Notes: generated from the letters alone by a model not told the origin. Shown: positions 16,935 to 27,039, counted from the first letter of the stretch. The stretch: 64,000 nucleotides of DNA from Clostridia bacterium (GCA_017429985.1 JAFRNW010000006.1:40905-104904), one strand, 5' to 3'. Program-made: numbers and translations.

Positions 16935-17303
16935 TTAGAAATCCAGTCCAGCTTTGCGGGCACCGTCAGCGAGAGCCGCGACACGGCCGGTATAGAGATA
17001 ACCGCCGCGGTCGAACACGACCTGCTTGATTCCTGCCTTCAAAGCGCGCTCAGCGATGACTTTTCCGACCAGCTCTGCGGCTTCGGTCTTGGACTTATCG
17101 TTGAGCTGACTCTTGATTTCGGCGTCCAGGGTGGAAGCTGCGACCAAGGTGTTGCCCACTTCATCGTTGATGATCTGAGCATAGATATGGGATGTGCTGC
17201 GGTACACATTGAGTCTCGGACGAGCTTCGGTACCGACAATGTCCTTGCGCTGACGGTAATGACGTGCAACGCGGACTGCATTCTTATCGATCTTCTTAAA
17301 CAT
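16935..17303 (-). CDS. rplR: 50S ribosomal protein L18
   Basis: A 122-residue 5S rRNA-binding L18. The end [20 protein letters not shown] is diagnostic. A 21-nt gap separates it from rplF, with an AGGAGTG-type site. Confidence 0.97.
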   Translation of the reverse strand: MFKKIDKNAVRVARHYRQRKDIVGTEARPRLNVYRSTSHIYAQIINDEVGNTLVAASTLDAEIKSQLNDKSKTEAAELVGKVIAERALKAGIKQVVFDRGGYLYTGRVAALADGARKAGLDF

Positions 17304-17324
17304 CTTTCGTCACTCCTTCCTTTC

Positions 17325-17864
17325 TTATTTACCCGTCTTGCCTTCTTTGCGGCGCACGTGCTCGTTTTCATAACGGATGCCCTTGCCCTTGTACGGCTCA
17401 GGGCTGCGCACTGCGCGGATATCAGCGGCAATCTGGCCGACTTTCTGCTTGTCGATGCCGCTGACGACGATCTTGGTGGGAGCCGGCGCTTCGAACTTGA
17501 TCCCGTCCATCTTCTTGAATTCCACAGGATGGGAATATCCGACGTTCAGAACGAGGTTCTCGCCCTGCATCTGGGCTCTGTAACCAACACCGACGATTTC
17601 GAGGTTCTTCTTGAAGCCCTCTGTCGTACCAACGACCATGTTGTGGATCAGGGATCTTGTCAGGCCGTGAAGCGCACGGTGTGCCTTATCATCGCTGGGA
17701 CGTTTTACTGTCAGAGAACCATTTTCCTGCTCGATGATCATATCCTTCGGCATCTGCTGCTTCAGTTCGCCCTTCGGTCCCTTGACCGTGACGACGTTGG
17801 AATCATCGACCGTAATTGTCACTCCTGAAGGAATGCTTACAGGAAGTTTTCCGATACGAGACAT
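17325..17864 (-). CDS. rplF: 50S ribosomal protein L6
   Basis: A 179-residue two-domain L6 near the factor-binding centre. [14 protein letters not shown] opens it, and the C-terminal domain ends with [20 protein letters not shown], the conserved 23S contact. Confidence 0.97.
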   Translation of the reverse strand: MSRIGKLPVSIPSGVTITVDDSNVVTVKGPKGELKQQMPKDMIIEQENGSLTVKRPSDDKAHRALHGLTRSLIHNMVVGTTEGFKKNLEIVGVGYRAQMQGENLVLNVGYSHPVEFKKMDGIKFEAPAPTKIVVSGIDKQKVGQIAADIRAVRSPEPYKGKGIRYENEHVRRKEGKTGK

Positions 17865-17913
17865 TTTTTTACTCCTTATTCAATCAATTCGTTATTTGAT
17901 AGCAGGTTCCGGC

Positions 17914-18306
17914 TTACCAGATGTAAGCGAGAACTTCACCGCCGATGCCCTGCTTGCGGGCTTCGCGGTCCGTCATGATGCCGCGGGACGTGGAGATGAT
18001 GGCCACGCCCATGCCGCCCAGGACCTTCGGGATCTCGTCCTTCCGTGCATAGACACGGAGACCGGGACGGGAGATCCTCTTGAGGCCGACGATCACGCGC
18101 TGCTTGTTGGGACCGTACTTGAGCTGGATCTTCAGGTTCTTACGGATGCCGTCTTCGGTCACTTCAAAACCCTTGATGTAGCCTTCGTCGACGAGAATCT
18201 GCGCGATCGCCTTTTTCACCGTGGAAGCAGGAACTTCAACGCTGTCATGCTTTGCAGTCAAAGCATTACGGATTCTTGTAAGCATATCTGCAATAGTATC
18301 AGTCAT
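17914..18306 (-). CDS. rpsH: 30S ribosomal protein S8
   Basis: A 130-residue S8 beginning [16 protein letters not shown] and ending [26 protein letters not shown]. The ATG at 18306 has AGGAGG upstream; longer in-frame starts would overlap the S14 gene. In E. coli S8 is the repressor of the spc operon. Confidence 0.96.
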   Translation of the reverse strand: MTDTIADMLTRIRNALTAKHDSVEVPASTVKKAIAQILVDEGYIKGFEVTEDGIRKNLKIQLKYGPNKQRVIVGLKRISRPGLRVYARKDEIPKVLGGMGVAIISTSRGIMTDREARKQGIGGEVLAYIW

Positions 18307-18319
18307 AATCGTTTCCTCC

Positions 18320-18505
18320 TTACCAGCTGGCTTTCCGTACGCCGGGGATCTCGCCCTTGTACGCCAATTCACGGAAGCAGATACGGCAGATGCCGTATTT
18401 ACGGAGCACCGCGTGCGGACGTCCGCAGATGCGGCAGCGCGTATAGGCGCGCGTGCTGTACTTCGGTTCTCTCTGCTGCTTGTTTTTCATTGCTGTCTTT
18501 GCCAT
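18320..18505 (-). CDS. rpsZ: 30S ribosomal protein S14, type Z
   Basis: A 61-residue zinc-binding S14 with two CXXC pairs ([21 protein letters not shown]) and the C-terminal [11 protein letters not shown]. This is the short, zinc-dependent form of Gram-positive bacteria. Many genomes hold a zinc-free copy elsewhere, which cannot be judged here. Confidence 0.96.
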   Translation of the reverse strand: MAKTAMKNKQQREPKYSTRAYTRCRICGRPHAVLRKYGICRICFRELAYKGEIPGVRKASW

Positions 18506-18516
18506 GATAATCCTCC

Positions 18517-19146
18517 TTACGCACCCTGGGCGAACGGCATGCCGAGCAGGGCGAGAAGCTCTTTGGCTTCTTCATCGGTCTGGGCACTTGTTACGAACAC
18601 AATGTTCATGCCGCGGACTTTATCGACATCGTCATAGTTGATTTCCGGGAAAATCAGCTGTTCCTTGACACCGAGCGCATAGTTGCCGCGTCCGTCAAAG
18701 GACTTGTCGGACACGCCGCGGAAGTCGCGGACCCTAGGAAGGACGATATTTACGAACTTGTCTACGAAGTAATACATCCGGTCGCCGCGGAGGGTTACCT
18801 TCGCACCGACGTTCTGACCTTCACGGACCTTGAAGTTCGCAACGGATTTCTTGGCTTTGCAGATGACCGCTTTCTGTCCGGAGATCAGTCCGAGCTCCGC
18901 GGCGGCTGCCTCGATGCCCTTCGGGTTGTCCTTGTCGGAACCGAGACCCATGTTGATGATCACCTTTTCGAGCTTCGGGATCTGCATGACGTTTTCATAA
19001 TGGAATTTTTCCTTCAGAGCGGGCACTGCCACTTTCTGATACTGTTCCTTGAGACGCGGAATCTCATTCTCGCCGGCGGTCTGAAACACGGGCTCATTCT
19101 TTGTCTTGGGAGCAGCTTTCTTTGCTTCGTTATCTTTTTTAGCCAC
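18517..19146 (-). CDS. rplE: 50S ribosomal protein L5, N-terminally extended
   Basis: A 209-residue L5, which binds 5S rRNA and contacts P-site tRNA. The core runs from about residue 30 ([14 protein letters not shown]) to the end [14 protein letters not shown]. Usual length is about 180; the extra 28 residues form a charged N-terminal tail ([18 protein letters not shown]). The ATG at 19146 has GGAGGAACATATCAGTG upstream, supporting the long form. Confidence 0.95.
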   Translation of the reverse strand: MAKKDNEAKKAAPKTKNEPVFQTAGENEIPRLKEQYQKVAVPALKEKFHYENVMQIPKLEKVIINMGLGSDKDNPKGIEAAAAELGLISGQKAVICKAKKSVANFKVREGQNVGAKVTLRGDRMYYFVDKFVNIVLPRVRDFRGVSDKSFDGRGNYALGVKEQLIFPEINYDDVDKVRGMNIVFVTSAQTDEEAKELLALLGMPFAQGA

Positions 19147-19168
19147 TGATATGTTCCTCCTTCCAGCC

Positions 19169-19510
19169 TTAATCGATCTGCGCTCCGCACTCTTTGCAGA
19201 TGCGGACGCTCTTGTTCTTCTTTACGCCAGAGACCGTGACTTCCCTGATCTCATGGCCGACACGCGTCACCTTTCCGCATTTCGGGCAGACCAGTTTCAC
19301 GTTGGAAACATGGATGGCGCCTTCCTTTTCGATGCGGCCGCCGGGTTCGCCCTGGCGTCTCGGCTTCACATGCTTTGTGATCATGTTGGCGTTCTGAACG
19401 ACAACCCTGTCCTTATCGGGGTAGGAAACAAGGATCTTTCCCTGCTTGCCTTTGTCTTTGCCGGAGATGACAACGACCGTATCGCCCTTTTTCACATTCA
19501 GCTTCGTCAT
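19169..19510 (-). CDS. rplX: 50S ribosomal protein L24
   Basis: A 113-residue assembly-initiator L24 with an N-terminal KOW motif ([20 protein letters not shown]) and a C-terminal [11 protein letters not shown]...CKECG zinc-ribbon-like pair, as in many Gram-positive L24 proteins. Confidence 0.96.
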   Translation of the reverse strand: MTKLNVKKGDTVVVISGKDKGKQGKILVSYPDKDRVVVQNANMITKHVKPRRQGEPGGRIEKEGAIHVSNVKLVCPKCGKVTRVGHEIREVTVSGVKKNKSVRICKECGAQID

Positions 19511-19523
19511 GTCGCGTTCCTCC

Positions 19524-19892
19524 TTACAGTACTTCCGGTGCGAGGGACACGATCTTCATGTAGTCCTTCTCGCGCAGTTCACGTGCGACCGGCCCAAAAA
19601 TACGGGTGCCGCGCGGCTGTTTCTGATCGTTGATGATAACGGCAGCATTATCGTCGAAACGGATGTAGCTGCCATCCGGACGCTGCACGCCCGCAACGCT
19701 GCGGACGATAACGGCGCGGACAACTTCCTTTTTCTTGACAGCGCCGCCGGGGGTGGCTGTCTTGACGGAGGCAACGATCACATCACCGATATTTGCGGAT
19801 TTGACCTTGGAGCCGCCGAGAATGCGAATGCACATGATCTCTTTCGCTCCGCTGTTGTCCGCGACCTTTAATCTGGTTTGCGGTTGAATCAT
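19524..19892 (-). CDS. rplN: 50S ribosomal protein L14
   Basis: A 122-residue L14 at the subunit interface. [19 protein letters not shown] and [20 protein letters not shown] are diagnostic. It follows rpsQ by 16 nt, with AGGAGG upstream. Confidence 0.97.
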   Translation of the reverse strand: MIQPQTRLKVADNSGAKEIMCIRILGGSKVKSANIGDVIVASVKTATPGGAVKKKEVVRAVIVRSVAGVQRPDGSYIRFDDNAAVIINDQKQPRGTRIFGPVARELREKDYMKIVSLAPEVL

Positions 19893-19908
19893 TTTACGTT
19901 CCTCCTGT

Positions 19909-20166
19909 TTACTTCGCCTTTTCGATAATGTCGACCAGACGCCATCTCTTATCCTTGGACAGCGGGCGGGTCTCCATGATCCTTACAGTATCGCCGACGC
20001 CGCACTGGTTCTCTTCATCGTGTACCTTGAATCTGCGGGTCCGGTTAACCATCTTGCCGTAGAGCGGATGACGAACTTTCGTCTTAATGGCGACTACGAT
20101 GGTCTTGTCCATTTTATCGCTGACTACGATACCCGTACGGGTCTTGCGATATCCTCTTTCTTCCAT
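19909..20166 (-). CDS. rpsQ: 30S ribosomal protein S17
   Basis: An 85-residue OB-fold S17 ([20 protein letters not shown] ... [10 protein letters not shown]). The ATG at 20166 is preceded by GGAGGACTG. Longer in-frame reading upstream overlaps rpmC and does not resemble S17. Confidence 0.96.
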   Translation of the reverse strand: MEERGYRKTRTGIVVSDKMDKTIVVAIKTKVRHPLYGKMVNRTRRFKVHDEENQCGVGDTVRIMETRPLSKDKRWRLVDIIEKAK

Positions 20167-20186
20167 CTTTTCAGTCCTCCTTCTGC

Positions 20187-20387
20187 TCATTCGGCCGCCT
20201 TGAGCTCGCGCTCGCGGATGACGGTCTTGACTCTCGCGATATCCTTCTTGCACTCGCTGATCCTCTGAGGATTGTTGAGCTGTCCCGTTGCGGACTGGAA
20301 GCGAAGGTTGAACAGTTCGCTCTTAAGCTCTTTTTCGCGCTGTGCAAGCGCTTCATTCGACAGATCTCTGAACTTATTAGCCTTCAT
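20187..20387 (-). CDS. rpmC: 50S ribosomal protein L29
   Basis: A 66-residue helical hairpin L29 ([20 protein letters not shown]). The ATG at 20387 is favoured by the Shine-Dalgarno AAGGTGGTG. A GTG four codons upstream sits on top of that site. The start overlaps the rplP stop by 11 nt. Confidence 0.95.
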   Translation of the reverse strand: MKANKFRDLSNEALAQREKELKSELFNLRFQSATGQLNNPQRISECKKDIARVKTVIRERELKAAE

Positions 20388-20811
20388 TGTTTTCACCACC
20401 TTCGATTTCCTTGCGCACGATCTTGCTCTTCAGCGGAAGCTTGTACATAGCAAGTCTCAGTGCTTCCTTCGCACTCGTTTCGTCGACGCCCGCGATCTCG
20501 AACATCACGCGGCCGGGCTTTACGACTGCTACCCAGTATTCGGGAGAGCCTTTGCCGGAACCCATTCGGGTCTCAGCGGGTTTCTCGGTAACGGGCTTGT
20601 CGGGGAAGATCTTGATCCAGACCTGACCCCCGCGCTTGATGTAACGCGTCATCGCGATACGGGCGGCTTCGATCTGCTGACTCGTAACCCATGCCGGCTC
20701 AAGGGCCACCAGGCCGTATTCGCCGTACGTAACGGTGTTACCGCGAAGGGCTTTGCCCTTCATCCGGCCGCGGAATACTCTGCGGCGTTTCACTCTCTTA
20801 GGCATTAACAT
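20377..20811 (-). CDS. rplP: 50S ribosomal protein L16
   Basis: A 144-residue L16 near the peptidyl-transferase and A-site tRNA elbow. [19 protein letters not shown] and the [19 protein letters not shown] segment are diagnostic. The first ATG (20811) is used because L16 proteins normally begin ML-PKR; it lies 3 nt after the rpsC stop. Confidence 0.96.
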   Translation of the reverse strand: MLMPKRVKRRRVFRGRMKGKALRGNTVTYGEYGLVALEPAWVTSQQIEAARIAMTRYIKRGGQVWIKIFPDKPVTEKPAETRMGSGKGSPEYWVAVVKPGRVMFEIAGVDETSAKEALRLAMYKLPLKSKIVRKEIEGGENNEG

Positions 20812-20814
20812 GGA

Positions 20815-21486
20815 TTATTTGCCCCCTTCCTCTTCTTTGACGGCCGCTTTGCGCTTGCCAAGGACTTCTCCCTTGTAGATCCAGACCTTGCAGCCGATCC
20901 TGCCGTACGTGGTGTTCGCTTCCGCGAAGCCGTACTGGATGTCCGCGCGCATGGTCTGCAGCGGGATGGAACCGTCATGGTAGCCCTCTGTACGGGCGAT
21001 CTCGGCGCCGCCGAGACGGCCGGAGCACATCAGCTTGATGCCCTTCACGTTGTTCTTGGACATCGAGCGGCCCATGGCCTGCTTCATCGCGCGGCGGTAG
21101 CTGATACGTTTCTCGATCTGCGCGGCGATGTTTTCCGCAACAAGCTGCGCGTCTGCGTCAGGATCACGGATCTCCATGATGTTGACGTTGACCGGCTTGC
21201 CGATCTCTTTCTTGACGTCTTCCTTGATCACTTCGATCCCTGCGCCGCCCTTGCCGATCAGAAGACCGGGACGGGCCGTATAGATGCTGATCGTGATCTT
21301 GCCTGCGGCGCGGTCGATATCCACGCGGGAAATGGACGCCGCATAGTATTTCTTCTTGATGAACTCGCGGATCTTGTGATCTTCTACGAGGAAATCGGCA
21401 AAGTCCTTCTTAGAGGCATACCAACGTGTGTTCCAGTCACGAATGACGCCAACACGGAATCCGTTCGGATTAACTTTCTGACCCAT
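20815..21486 (-). CDS. rpsC: 30S ribosomal protein S3
   Basis: A 223-residue S3 at the mRNA entry. It has an N-terminal [20 protein letters not shown], a KH domain with [14 protein letters not shown] near residue 77, and a C-terminal domain. A Glu/Gly-rich tail ends the protein. Confidence 0.97.
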   Translation of the reverse strand: MGQKVNPNGFRVGVIRDWNTRWYASKKDFADFLVEDHKIREFIKKKYYAASISRVDIDRAAGKITISIYTARPGLLIGKGGAGIEVIKEDVKKEIGKPVNVNIMEIRDPDADAQLVAENIAAQIEKRISYRRAMKQAMGRSMSKNNVKGIKLMCSGRLGGAEIARTEGYHDGSIPLQTMRADIQYGFAEANTTYGRIGCKVWIYKGEVLGKRKAAVKEEEGGK

Positions 21487-21498
21487 TCTATTTCCTCC

Positions 21499-21888
21499 TT
21501 ACTTTGCCTGCTGATCAAGCACGATAGTGATGTGACTTGTACGCTTACGGATCCTGGATGCACGGCCGTGCGCGCGGGGACGATACCTCATCAGTGTCGG
21601 ACCCTGGTCTGCATAGGCTTCTGCCACGAACAGATCGTCCGGATTCATTTCCAGATTGTTCTGTGCATTGGCGCTCGCGCTCTTCAGAACCTTCATAACC
21701 GGCTCGGTCGCTCCTCTCGGAGTGAGCATCAGGATCGCTTCCGCTTCCTTCACGCTCTTGCCGCGGATCAGATTCACAACCGCCCTGACTTTGCGGGGGG
21801 CAACGCGCACGTAGCGCGCTACCGCATGGGGACGGCGGTCTGCATTCTCATGCCTTTTCGCCGTTTTTTCTCTCATTCTAGTTGCCAT
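21499..21888 (-). CDS. rplV: 50S ribosomal protein L22
   Basis: A 129-residue L22 whose beta-hairpin lines the exit tunnel ([20 protein letters not shown] near the start; [20 protein letters not shown] at the end). There is a short basic N-terminal extension of about 18 residues relative to the shortest family members. Confidence 0.96.
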   Translation of the reverse strand: MATRMREKTAKRHENADRRPHAVARYVRVAPRKVRAVVNLIRGKSVKEAEAILMLTPRGATEPVMKVLKSASANAQNNLEMNPDDLFVAEAYADQGPTLMRYRPRAHGRASRIRKRTSHITIVLDQQAK

Positions 21889-21902
21889 AACTCTGTCCCT
21901 CC

Positions 21903-22184
21903 TTACTTAGTCCCAGAAGACTTCTCTGTGCCTCTGTGCCCTCTGAACGTACGGGTCGGGGCAAATTCGCCCAGTTTATGGCCAACCATTTCATCAGTTA
22001 CATAAACCGGAACATGCTTTCTGCCGTCATGTACCGCGATTGTATGTCCAACCATCTGCGGGAAAACGGTGGAAGCGCGGGACCAGGTCTTAACAACGGT
22101 CTTCTTTCCGCTCTCGTTCATTGCATCGATGCGGGAAAGCAGACGCTCTTCTACGTACGGTCCTTTTTTAACCGATCTGCTCAT
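21903..22184 (-). CDS. rpsS: 30S ribosomal protein S19
   Basis: A 93-residue S19 of the 30S head ([33 protein letters not shown]). It lies 16 nt after rplB. Confidence 0.97.
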   Translation of the reverse strand: MSRSVKKGPYVEERLLSRIDAMNESGKKTVVKTWSRASTVFPQMVGHTIAVHDGRKHVPVYVTDEMVGHKLGEFAPTRTFRGHRGTEKSSGTK

Positions 22185-22200
22185 TTACGTTCTCCTCCCA

Positions 22201-23034
22201 TTACTTTCCGCTGCGACGGCGTACGATGTACTTGTCGCTCTTGTTCTTAGTCTTCCTGGTCTTGTAGCCAAGAGCAGGTTTGCCCCACGGGGTGACCGGG
22301 CCGGGACGGCCGATCGGCGATTTGCCCTCGCCGCCGCCGTGCGGGTGGTCGTTCGGGTTCATGACGGAACCGCGGACGGTCGGGCGGATGCCCATGTGGC
22401 GCTTTCTGCCCGCTTTGCCGAGCTGGATGTTGCCGTGGTCGAGATTGCCGACCTGGCCGATCGTAGCCTTGGCGTTCACGGAGATCAGACGGACCTCGCC
22501 GCTGGGAAGACGAACCTGGGCGTAATTGCCCTCTTTCGCCATCAGCTGGGCGGCGTTGCCGGCCGAGCGGACCAGCTGCGCGCCCTTGCCGGGCTTCAGC
22601 TCCACGCAGTGGATCAGCGTTCCTACCGGAATGTTCTGGAGCGGGAGCGCGTTGCCGACCTTGATGTCGACGTTCTCGCCGGAAACGATCGTGTCGCCGA
22701 CCGAAAGGCCGATCGGAGCAACGATGTAGCGTTTCTCACCGTCTGCGTAGTTCAGCAGGGCGATGTTCGCACTGCGGTTGGGGTCGTATTCAATGGACGC
22801 AACTTTCGCGGGAACGTTGTCCTTGTTGCGCTTGAAATCGATGACGCGATACTTTCTTCTCGCACCGCCGCCCTGGTGACGGACGGTGATCTTGCCGGTA
22901 AAGTTTCTGCCGCCCTTGCCGCGAAGGTCTTCGAGCAGTCCTTTTTCCGGAGTGGTCTTCGTGATCTCCTCAAAAGTGGAGACCGTCATGCCACGCTGAC
23001 CCGGTGTAGTCGGGTTAATCTTTCTGATACCCAT
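22201..23034 (-). CDS. rplB: 50S ribosomal protein L2
   Basis: A 277-residue L2 required for peptidyl transferase assembly. [20 protein letters not shown] opens the protein; [19 protein letters not shown] around residue 225 is the conserved bridge-B7b/peptidyl-transferase loop. It is 10 nt after rplW. Confidence 0.98.
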   Translation of the reverse strand: MGIRKINPTTPGQRGMTVSTFEEITKTTPEKGLLEDLRGKGGRNFTGKITVRHQGGGARRKYRVIDFKRNKDNVPAKVASIEYDPNRSANIALLNYADGEKRYIVAPIGLSVGDTIVSGENVDIKVGNALPLQNIPVGTLIHCVELKPGKGAQLVRSAGNAAQLMAKEGNYAQVRLPSGEVRLISVNAKATIGQVGNLDHGNIQLGKAGRKRHMGIRPTVRGSVMNPNDHPHGGGEGKSPIGRPGPVTPWGKPALGYKTRKTKNKSDKYIVRRRSGK

Positions 23035-23044
23035 TGGAGCCTCC

Positions 23045-23341
23045 TTACTGTGAAATCGTGTCGAAGAACTCGATTCCCTTGCTGTCCTTCGTCAACGTCA
23101 CATAAGCCTTTTTGGTGGACGGGCGGCGGCCCTGATGCGCGCCCTGACGCTTGATCTTGCCGAGCGTGTTTACCGTGCGTACGCTGTCGACCTTGACATT
23201 GAAGGCTTCCTCGACAGCTTTGCGGATTTCGACCTTGTTCGCGTTTTTATCAACGATGAACGTGTAGGTCTTGTCGGGAAGTTCCGCATAGCTCTTTTCC
23301 GTCAGAACCGGTTTTCTGATGATATCGTATGCGCTCTTCAT
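23045..23341 (-). CDS. rplW: 50S ribosomal protein L23
   Basis: A 98-residue L23 at the tunnel exit, docking site for trigger factor and SRP ([39 protein letters not shown]). It overlaps the rplD stop by 1 nt. Confidence 0.97.
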   Translation of the reverse strand: MKSAYDIIRKPVLTEKSYAELPDKTYTFIVDKNANKVEIRKAVEEAFNVKVDSVRTVNTLGKIKRQGAHQGRRPSTKKAYVTLTKDSKGIEFFDTISQ

Positions 23342-23961
23342 CAGACATACACCTCCTCGATCTTTTTCACAGAAGCTTCAGTCAGAACGAGCGACTTATA
23401 CTTCAGAATCTCATAAACGTTCAGCGTTCCGACCAGCGTGGTCTTGACGCCTTCGATGTTGCGGGCTGCGCGCTCGACGTTCTCGTTGCTCTCGGGGAGA
23501 ACGATCAGAGCCTTCTCTGCCTTGACCGCGTCGAGGACCTTGACCATTTCCTTCGTCTTCGCTTCCTTGAGGTCAAGATCTTTCAGAACGATCAGTTCGG
23601 AATCCTGGACCTTGCCGGAAAGAGCGGACTTCATGGCGACCCTCTTCACCTTCCTGTTGACGCGGATCGTATAATCGCGCGGCTTGGGAGCGAAGACGAC
23701 GCCGCCGTGGCGCCACTGCGGGGAACGGGTGGAACCCTGACGGGCCCGGCCGGTGCCCTTCTGCCTCCAGGGCTTGATGCCGCCGCCGCTGACTTTGGAA
23801 CGGGTCAGCGCGCTCTGCGTGCCCTGGCGCTGATTTGCCAGATAGGCGCGGACGACTTCGTGAAGAACGTTCGCATTGACTTCCTGGCCAAAAATCTCAT
23901 CGGAAAGTTCCATCTCGCCGACGGATTTTCCTGTCATGTCATAAACTGTTGTTTTCGGCAT
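23341..23961 (-). CDS. rplD: 50S ribosomal protein L4
   Basis: A 206-residue L4. The extended loop [20 protein letters not shown] reaches the exit tunnel. In E. coli L4 also represses the S10 operon; the structured leader upstream of rpsJ makes a comparable role possible here. Confidence 0.97.
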   Translation of the reverse strand: MPKTTVYDMTGKSVGEMELSDEIFGQEVNANVLHEVVRAYLANQRQGTQSALTRSKVSGGGIKPWRQKGTGRARQGSTRSPQWRHGGVVFAPKPRDYTIRVNRKVKRVAMKSALSGKVQDSELIVLKDLDLKEAKTKEMVKVLDAVKAEKALIVLPESNENVERAARNIEGVKTTLVGTLNVYEILKYKSLVLTEASVKKIEEVYV

Positions 23962-23978
23962 AAATGGTTCCTCCTTCC

Positions 23979-24605
23979 TTACTTAACGGTGTTCTTGATA
24001 GTAACCATGCTGCCTTTGGCACCGGGAATTCCGCCTTTGACGAGGAGCAGATTGCGATCTGCGTCCACGCGGACGACTTCCAGGTTCTGGACCGTGACGG
24101 TCTCAGCGCCCATGTGACCGGGGAGATGCTTTGTCTTGAAGACCTCGCCCGGATACGTGCAGGCGCCCATGGAACCCGCAACGCGGTAGCTGTGGGAGCC
24201 GTGCGTCTTGCGGCCGCGGGCCTGGTTCCAGCGCTTGATCGTGCCGGCAAATCCCTTGCCCTTGCTCGTTCCGGTCACGTCAACGTGATCACCGACTTCA
24301 AACATGTCAGCCTTGATGACCTGGCCCACTTCATAGGAAGCGGCGTCGTCAAGCTTGAGTTCCTTGCAGTAACGCATCGCCTTCAGCCCGGCTTTGCCGA
24401 AATGTCCGATCGTGGGCTTGTTGACAAGCTTCTCGCGGACTTCGCAGAATCCGACCTGGACTGCGTCGTACCCGTCCGTGCTGACGGTTTTCTTCTGGAC
24501 TACGGGGCAGGGACCGGCTTCGATTACCGTGACTGGGATCATGGTACCGTCAGACAGGAACATCTGCGTCATACCGACCTTTTTGCCCAAAATGGCTTTC
24601 TTCAT
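23979..24605 (-). CDS. rplC: 50S ribosomal protein L3
   Basis: A 208-residue L3 near the peptidyl-transferase centre. [20 protein letters not shown] at the start and [20 protein letters not shown] around residue 125 are diagnostic. Confidence 0.97.
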   Translation of the reverse strand: MKKAILGKKVGMTQMFLSDGTMIPVTVIEAGPCPVVQKKTVSTDGYDAVQVGFCEVREKLVNKPTIGHFGKAGLKAMRYCKELKLDDAASYEVGQVIKADMFEVGDHVDVTGTSKGKGFAGTIKRWNQARGRKTHGSHSYRVAGSMGACTYPGEVFKTKHLPGHMGAETVTVQNLEVVRVDADRNLLLVKGGIPGAKGSMVTIKNTVK

Positions 24606-24625
24606 TAAGGTTTACCTCCGATTTA

Positions 24626-24931
24626 TTACAGCTTGATCTCAATGTCCACGCCCGCGGGAAGGTCAACCTTCATCAGAGCGCTGACCGTCTTGGAAGAGGG
24701 CTGCAGGATGTCGATCAGGCGCTTGTGCGTGCGCATCTCGAACTGTTCGCGAGAGTCCTTGTACTTGTGCGGCGCGCGGATGATCGTGACGACTTCCTTC
24801 TCTGTCGGAAGCGGGATCGGTCCGGAAACTTCCGCGCCGGTTCTCTTGGCCGTATCAACAATCTTTTCGGCGCTGCGGTCGATCAGGCTTGCTTCATACG
24901 CTTTGAGTTTGATTCGAATTCTGTTTGCCAT
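24626..24931 (-). CDS. rpsJ: 30S ribosomal protein S10
   Basis: A 101-residue S10, also the NusG-contacting transcription-translation coupling factor Nus[21 protein letters not shown] and the [11 protein letters not shown] motif are present. The ATG at 24931 has AGGAGG 8 nt upstream; in-frame codons further up lie in the leader hairpin. It is the first gene of the S10-spc-alpha cluster. No rpsL-rpsG-fusA-tuf genes precede it here. Confidence 0.97.
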   Translation of the reverse strand: MANRIRIKLKAYEASLIDRSAEKIVDTAKRTGAEVSGPIPLPTEKEVVTIIRAPHKYKDSREQFEMRTHKRLIDILQPSSKTVSALMKVDLPAGVDIEIKL

Positions 24932-25167
24932 ATTATTATGTATCCTCCTGATAATTGTTGGTTCGGGGCTGTCCACCGATCCGTGTGTTTCCTTCTTCAT
25001 AATGCAAGCGCAGCCGCAATGGCTGTGCATTATGTTCGGGACGGCACGGTTTCAGTTTACCCCCACTCTCCTCGAGTGTTGGGACTGACGGAAATTACCC
25101 GGATGGCAAGAACCGGCAACCTCCCGTTCATCCCTGTCCGCAGGGCATACTGCGCCCAGACCGCGAA
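24932..25167 (-). promoter_or_regulatory. Structured 5' leader of the S10 operon
   Basis: About 235 nt lie between the predicted transcription start and rpsJ. One hairpin has perfect outer arms CATAATGCA/TGCATTATG (24998-25006 and 25026-25034) with an inner CAGCC/GGCTG stem. A second (25061-25083) has CACTC/GAGTG. Neither has a U-tract. Leaders of this kind upstream of rpsJ in Bacillota are proposed to bind L4 (the Rfam L4 leader). I cannot confirm a match by eye. Confidence 0.55.
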
Positions 25168-25174
25168 CATCCCT

Positions 25175-25203
25175 ATATTACAGGAAGTTTTCAACGATTG
25201 CAA
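25175..25203 (-). promoter_or_regulatory. S10 operon promoter
   Basis: On the minus strand TTGCAA (25203-25198), an exact 17-nt spacer and TAATAT (25180-25175). It is the only good promoter in the 368-bp gap upstream of rpsJ. Confidence 0.7.
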
Positions 25204-25207
25204 TACC

Positions 25208-25243
25208 TTTTTTAAAATTTTTTTGGGGTTTTTTGATTTTTTT
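25208..25243 (-). promoter_or_regulatory. Phased A-tracts (UP-element/curved DNA)
   Basis: Four A-runs on the minus strand (T-runs at 25208-25213, 25218-25224, 25229-25234 and 25237-25243) lie directly upstream of the -35 box, the first three 10.5 bp apart. The position corresponds to about -40 to -75, where the alpha C-terminal domain binds UP elements. Confidence 0.65.
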
Positions 25244-25249
25244 CAGAGT

Positions 25250-25277
25250 GCGGAAAACACGCGGAAACAGGCGGAAA
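25250..25277. repeat. Three phased GCGGAAA repeats
   Basis: GCGGAAA occurs at 25250, 25261 and 25271 (period 11 and 10 bp) between the ABC exporter stop and the A-tracts. The copies lie on one helix face, about 85-110 bp upstream of the S10 start site. Confidence 0.6.
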
Positions 25278-25299
25278 ACCGTAAAAAACGTCGTGCTTT

Positions 25300-27033
25300 T
25301 CACTCCAGCGTGATGCGGTAAAGGCCGGAATAGATCCCGTCCGATTTCAGAAGCTCCTCATGCGTTCCGCGCTCGCGGATCCCGGTCTCGTCGAGCACGA
25401 TGATCTCGTCTGCGTTGCGCACGGTCGAGAGGCGGTGCGCGATCACGATCGTGGTCCTCCCCTCCGCCAGCTCCTCGAACGAACGCTGGATCTCCGCTTC
25501 CGTAACCGTGTCGAGCGAGCTCGTCGCCTCGTCCAGGATCAGGATCGGCGGATTCTTCAGGAACAGCCTCGCGATCGAAATGCGCTGCTTCTGTCCGCCG
25601 GACAGCATGATGCCCCGCTCCCCGACAAACGAGGCGTACCCTTCTGGGAACTGCATGATCTCGTCGTGGATATGCGCGAGCTTTGCCGCTTCGATGACCT
25701 CTTCGTCCGTCGCGTCGGTCTTTCCGTACCGGATGTTGTCCATGACGGTCCCCGCGAACAGGAAGACGTCCTGCTGGACGATGCCGATGTTCCGGCGAAG
25801 CGACGAGAGCGTGATGTCACGGATATCCGTTCCGTCGATCAGGATGGATCCGGATCGGATCTCGTAAAACCTGGGGATCAGGTGGCAGAGCGTCGTCTTG
25901 CCGCTTCCGGACGGACCCACGAGCGCCAGCGTCTCCCCGGGCTTTACGGTCAGGTCGATATGGCTCAGGACGGTCTTGTCGTTGTCATAGGCAAACGAAA
26001 CGTCGCGGAACTCGATCTCCCCTTTCACTTCGGTGAGCGGCTTCGCATCCGGCCGGTCCTTGATCTCCGGCTCGATGTCCATGATCTCGCAGAACCTGGT
26101 GAATCCCGCCATGCCGAGGATGTACTGCTCGGCGAAGTTTGCGAGCTTTTTCACGGGGGACAGAAAAGAGGATACGTACAGCGTGAAGGTGATCAGCACC
26201 ACGGGATCCAGGGAGCTCGAGTAGATCAGGTAGCCGCCGAGCCCGATCACGACCACGTGGTACAGGCCGACGAAAAACTCGATCCCGCTGTTGAAGAACG
26301 CCATCATCCGGTAGAAATAATCCTTCGCATGGATGAACTGCCGGTTCCCGTCCTCGAATTTCTCCAGTTCGTAGTCCTCATTGGTAAACGCCTTCGCGAC
26401 GCGCGCGCCGGATATGCTGGATTCGATCCCCGCGTTGATCAGCGCCATTTTTTCCTTGACCTGTCTCGAGGCCATTTTCTGGCGCACGCGGATGGACATG
26501 ACGTAGAAAAGCATCAGCGGCATGATCAGGATCAGCGCGAGGGCGAGCCTCCACTCGATCCGGAACATCATGACGAACGCGCCGACGATGGTCAGGGCGG
26601 AAAGGATCACGTCCTCCGGCCCGTGATGCGAGAGCTCCGTCACGTCGAACAGGTCGGTCGTGCAACGGGAAAGCAGCTTGCCCGTCCGGACCTTGTCGAA
26701 GAAGCTGAACTGCAGCGTCTGGATGTGTGCGAAGATGTCGCGGCGCATGTCCGCCTCGATCTTCACGCCGAGCTGGTGGCCCCAGTAGTTCACGATGAAC
26801 AGCATGACCGCGCGGAGCACATAGGCGCCGAACGCCAGGAGAACGATGCGCACGAACAGAGAGACGAGCGCGCCGTTCTGCTGCATCTGCGGCAGGAGCG
26901 TCCTGAGGAGATACTGCGTGATCATCGGAAACGCGACGTCGACCGCCGCAACGACGGACGCGCAGAACATGTCGAGCAGAAAGATCGGCAGGTGGGGCTT
27001 ATAGTAGGATAAGAAGCGTTTCAGATGATTCAT
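25300..27033 (-). CDS. ABC exporter, fused permease-ATPase (MdlB/LmrA type)
   Basis: A 577-residue half-transporter. Six membrane helices fill residues 1-310, followed by a nucleotide-binding domain with Walker A GPSGSGKTT (373-381), signature LSGGQKQR (478), Walker B ILILDEATSSLD (497) and the H-loop in IAHRLST. It likely acts as a homodimer or heterodimer exporting lipids, drugs or peptides; the substrate is unknown. There is no Shine-Dalgarno. A TTGAAT-17-TAAAAT promoter ends 6 nt before the ATG, so the mRNA may be leaderless. It reads towards the S10 operon with no clear terminator between. Confidence 0.93.
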   Translation of the reverse strand: MNHLKRFLSYYKPHLPIFLLDMFCASVVAAVDVAFPMITQYLLRTLLPQMQQNGALVSLFVRIVLLAFGAYVLRAVMLFIVNYWGHQLGVKIEADMRRDIFAHIQTLQFSFFDKVRTGKLLSRCTTDLFDVTELSHHGPEDVILSALTIVGAFVMMFRIEWRLALALILIMPLMLFYVMSIRVRQKMASRQVKEKMALINAGIESSISGARVAKAFTNEDYELEKFEDGNRQFIHAKDYFYRMMAFFNSGIEFFVGLYHVVVIGLGGYLIYSSSLDPVVLITFTLYVSSFLSPVKKLANFAEQYILGMAGFTRFCEIMDIEPEIKDRPDAKPLTEVKGEIEFRDVSFAYDNDKTVLSHIDLTVKPGETLALVGPSGSGKTTLCHLIPRFYEIRSGSILIDGTDIRDITLSSLRRNIGIVQQDVFLFAGTVMDNIRYGKTDATDEEVIEAAKLAHIHDEIMQFPEGYASFVGERGIMLSGGQKQRISIARLFLKNPPILILDEATSSLDTVTEAEIQRSFEELAEGRTTIVIAHRLSTVRNADEIIVLDETGIRERGTHEELLKSDGIYSGLYRITLE

Positions 27034-27039
27034 GCAAAA

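Noticed and set aside
16335..17828. A 497-codon rightward open frame inside the ribosomal cluster
   Set aside because: It is antisense to rpsE, rplR and rplF, which are unmistakable.
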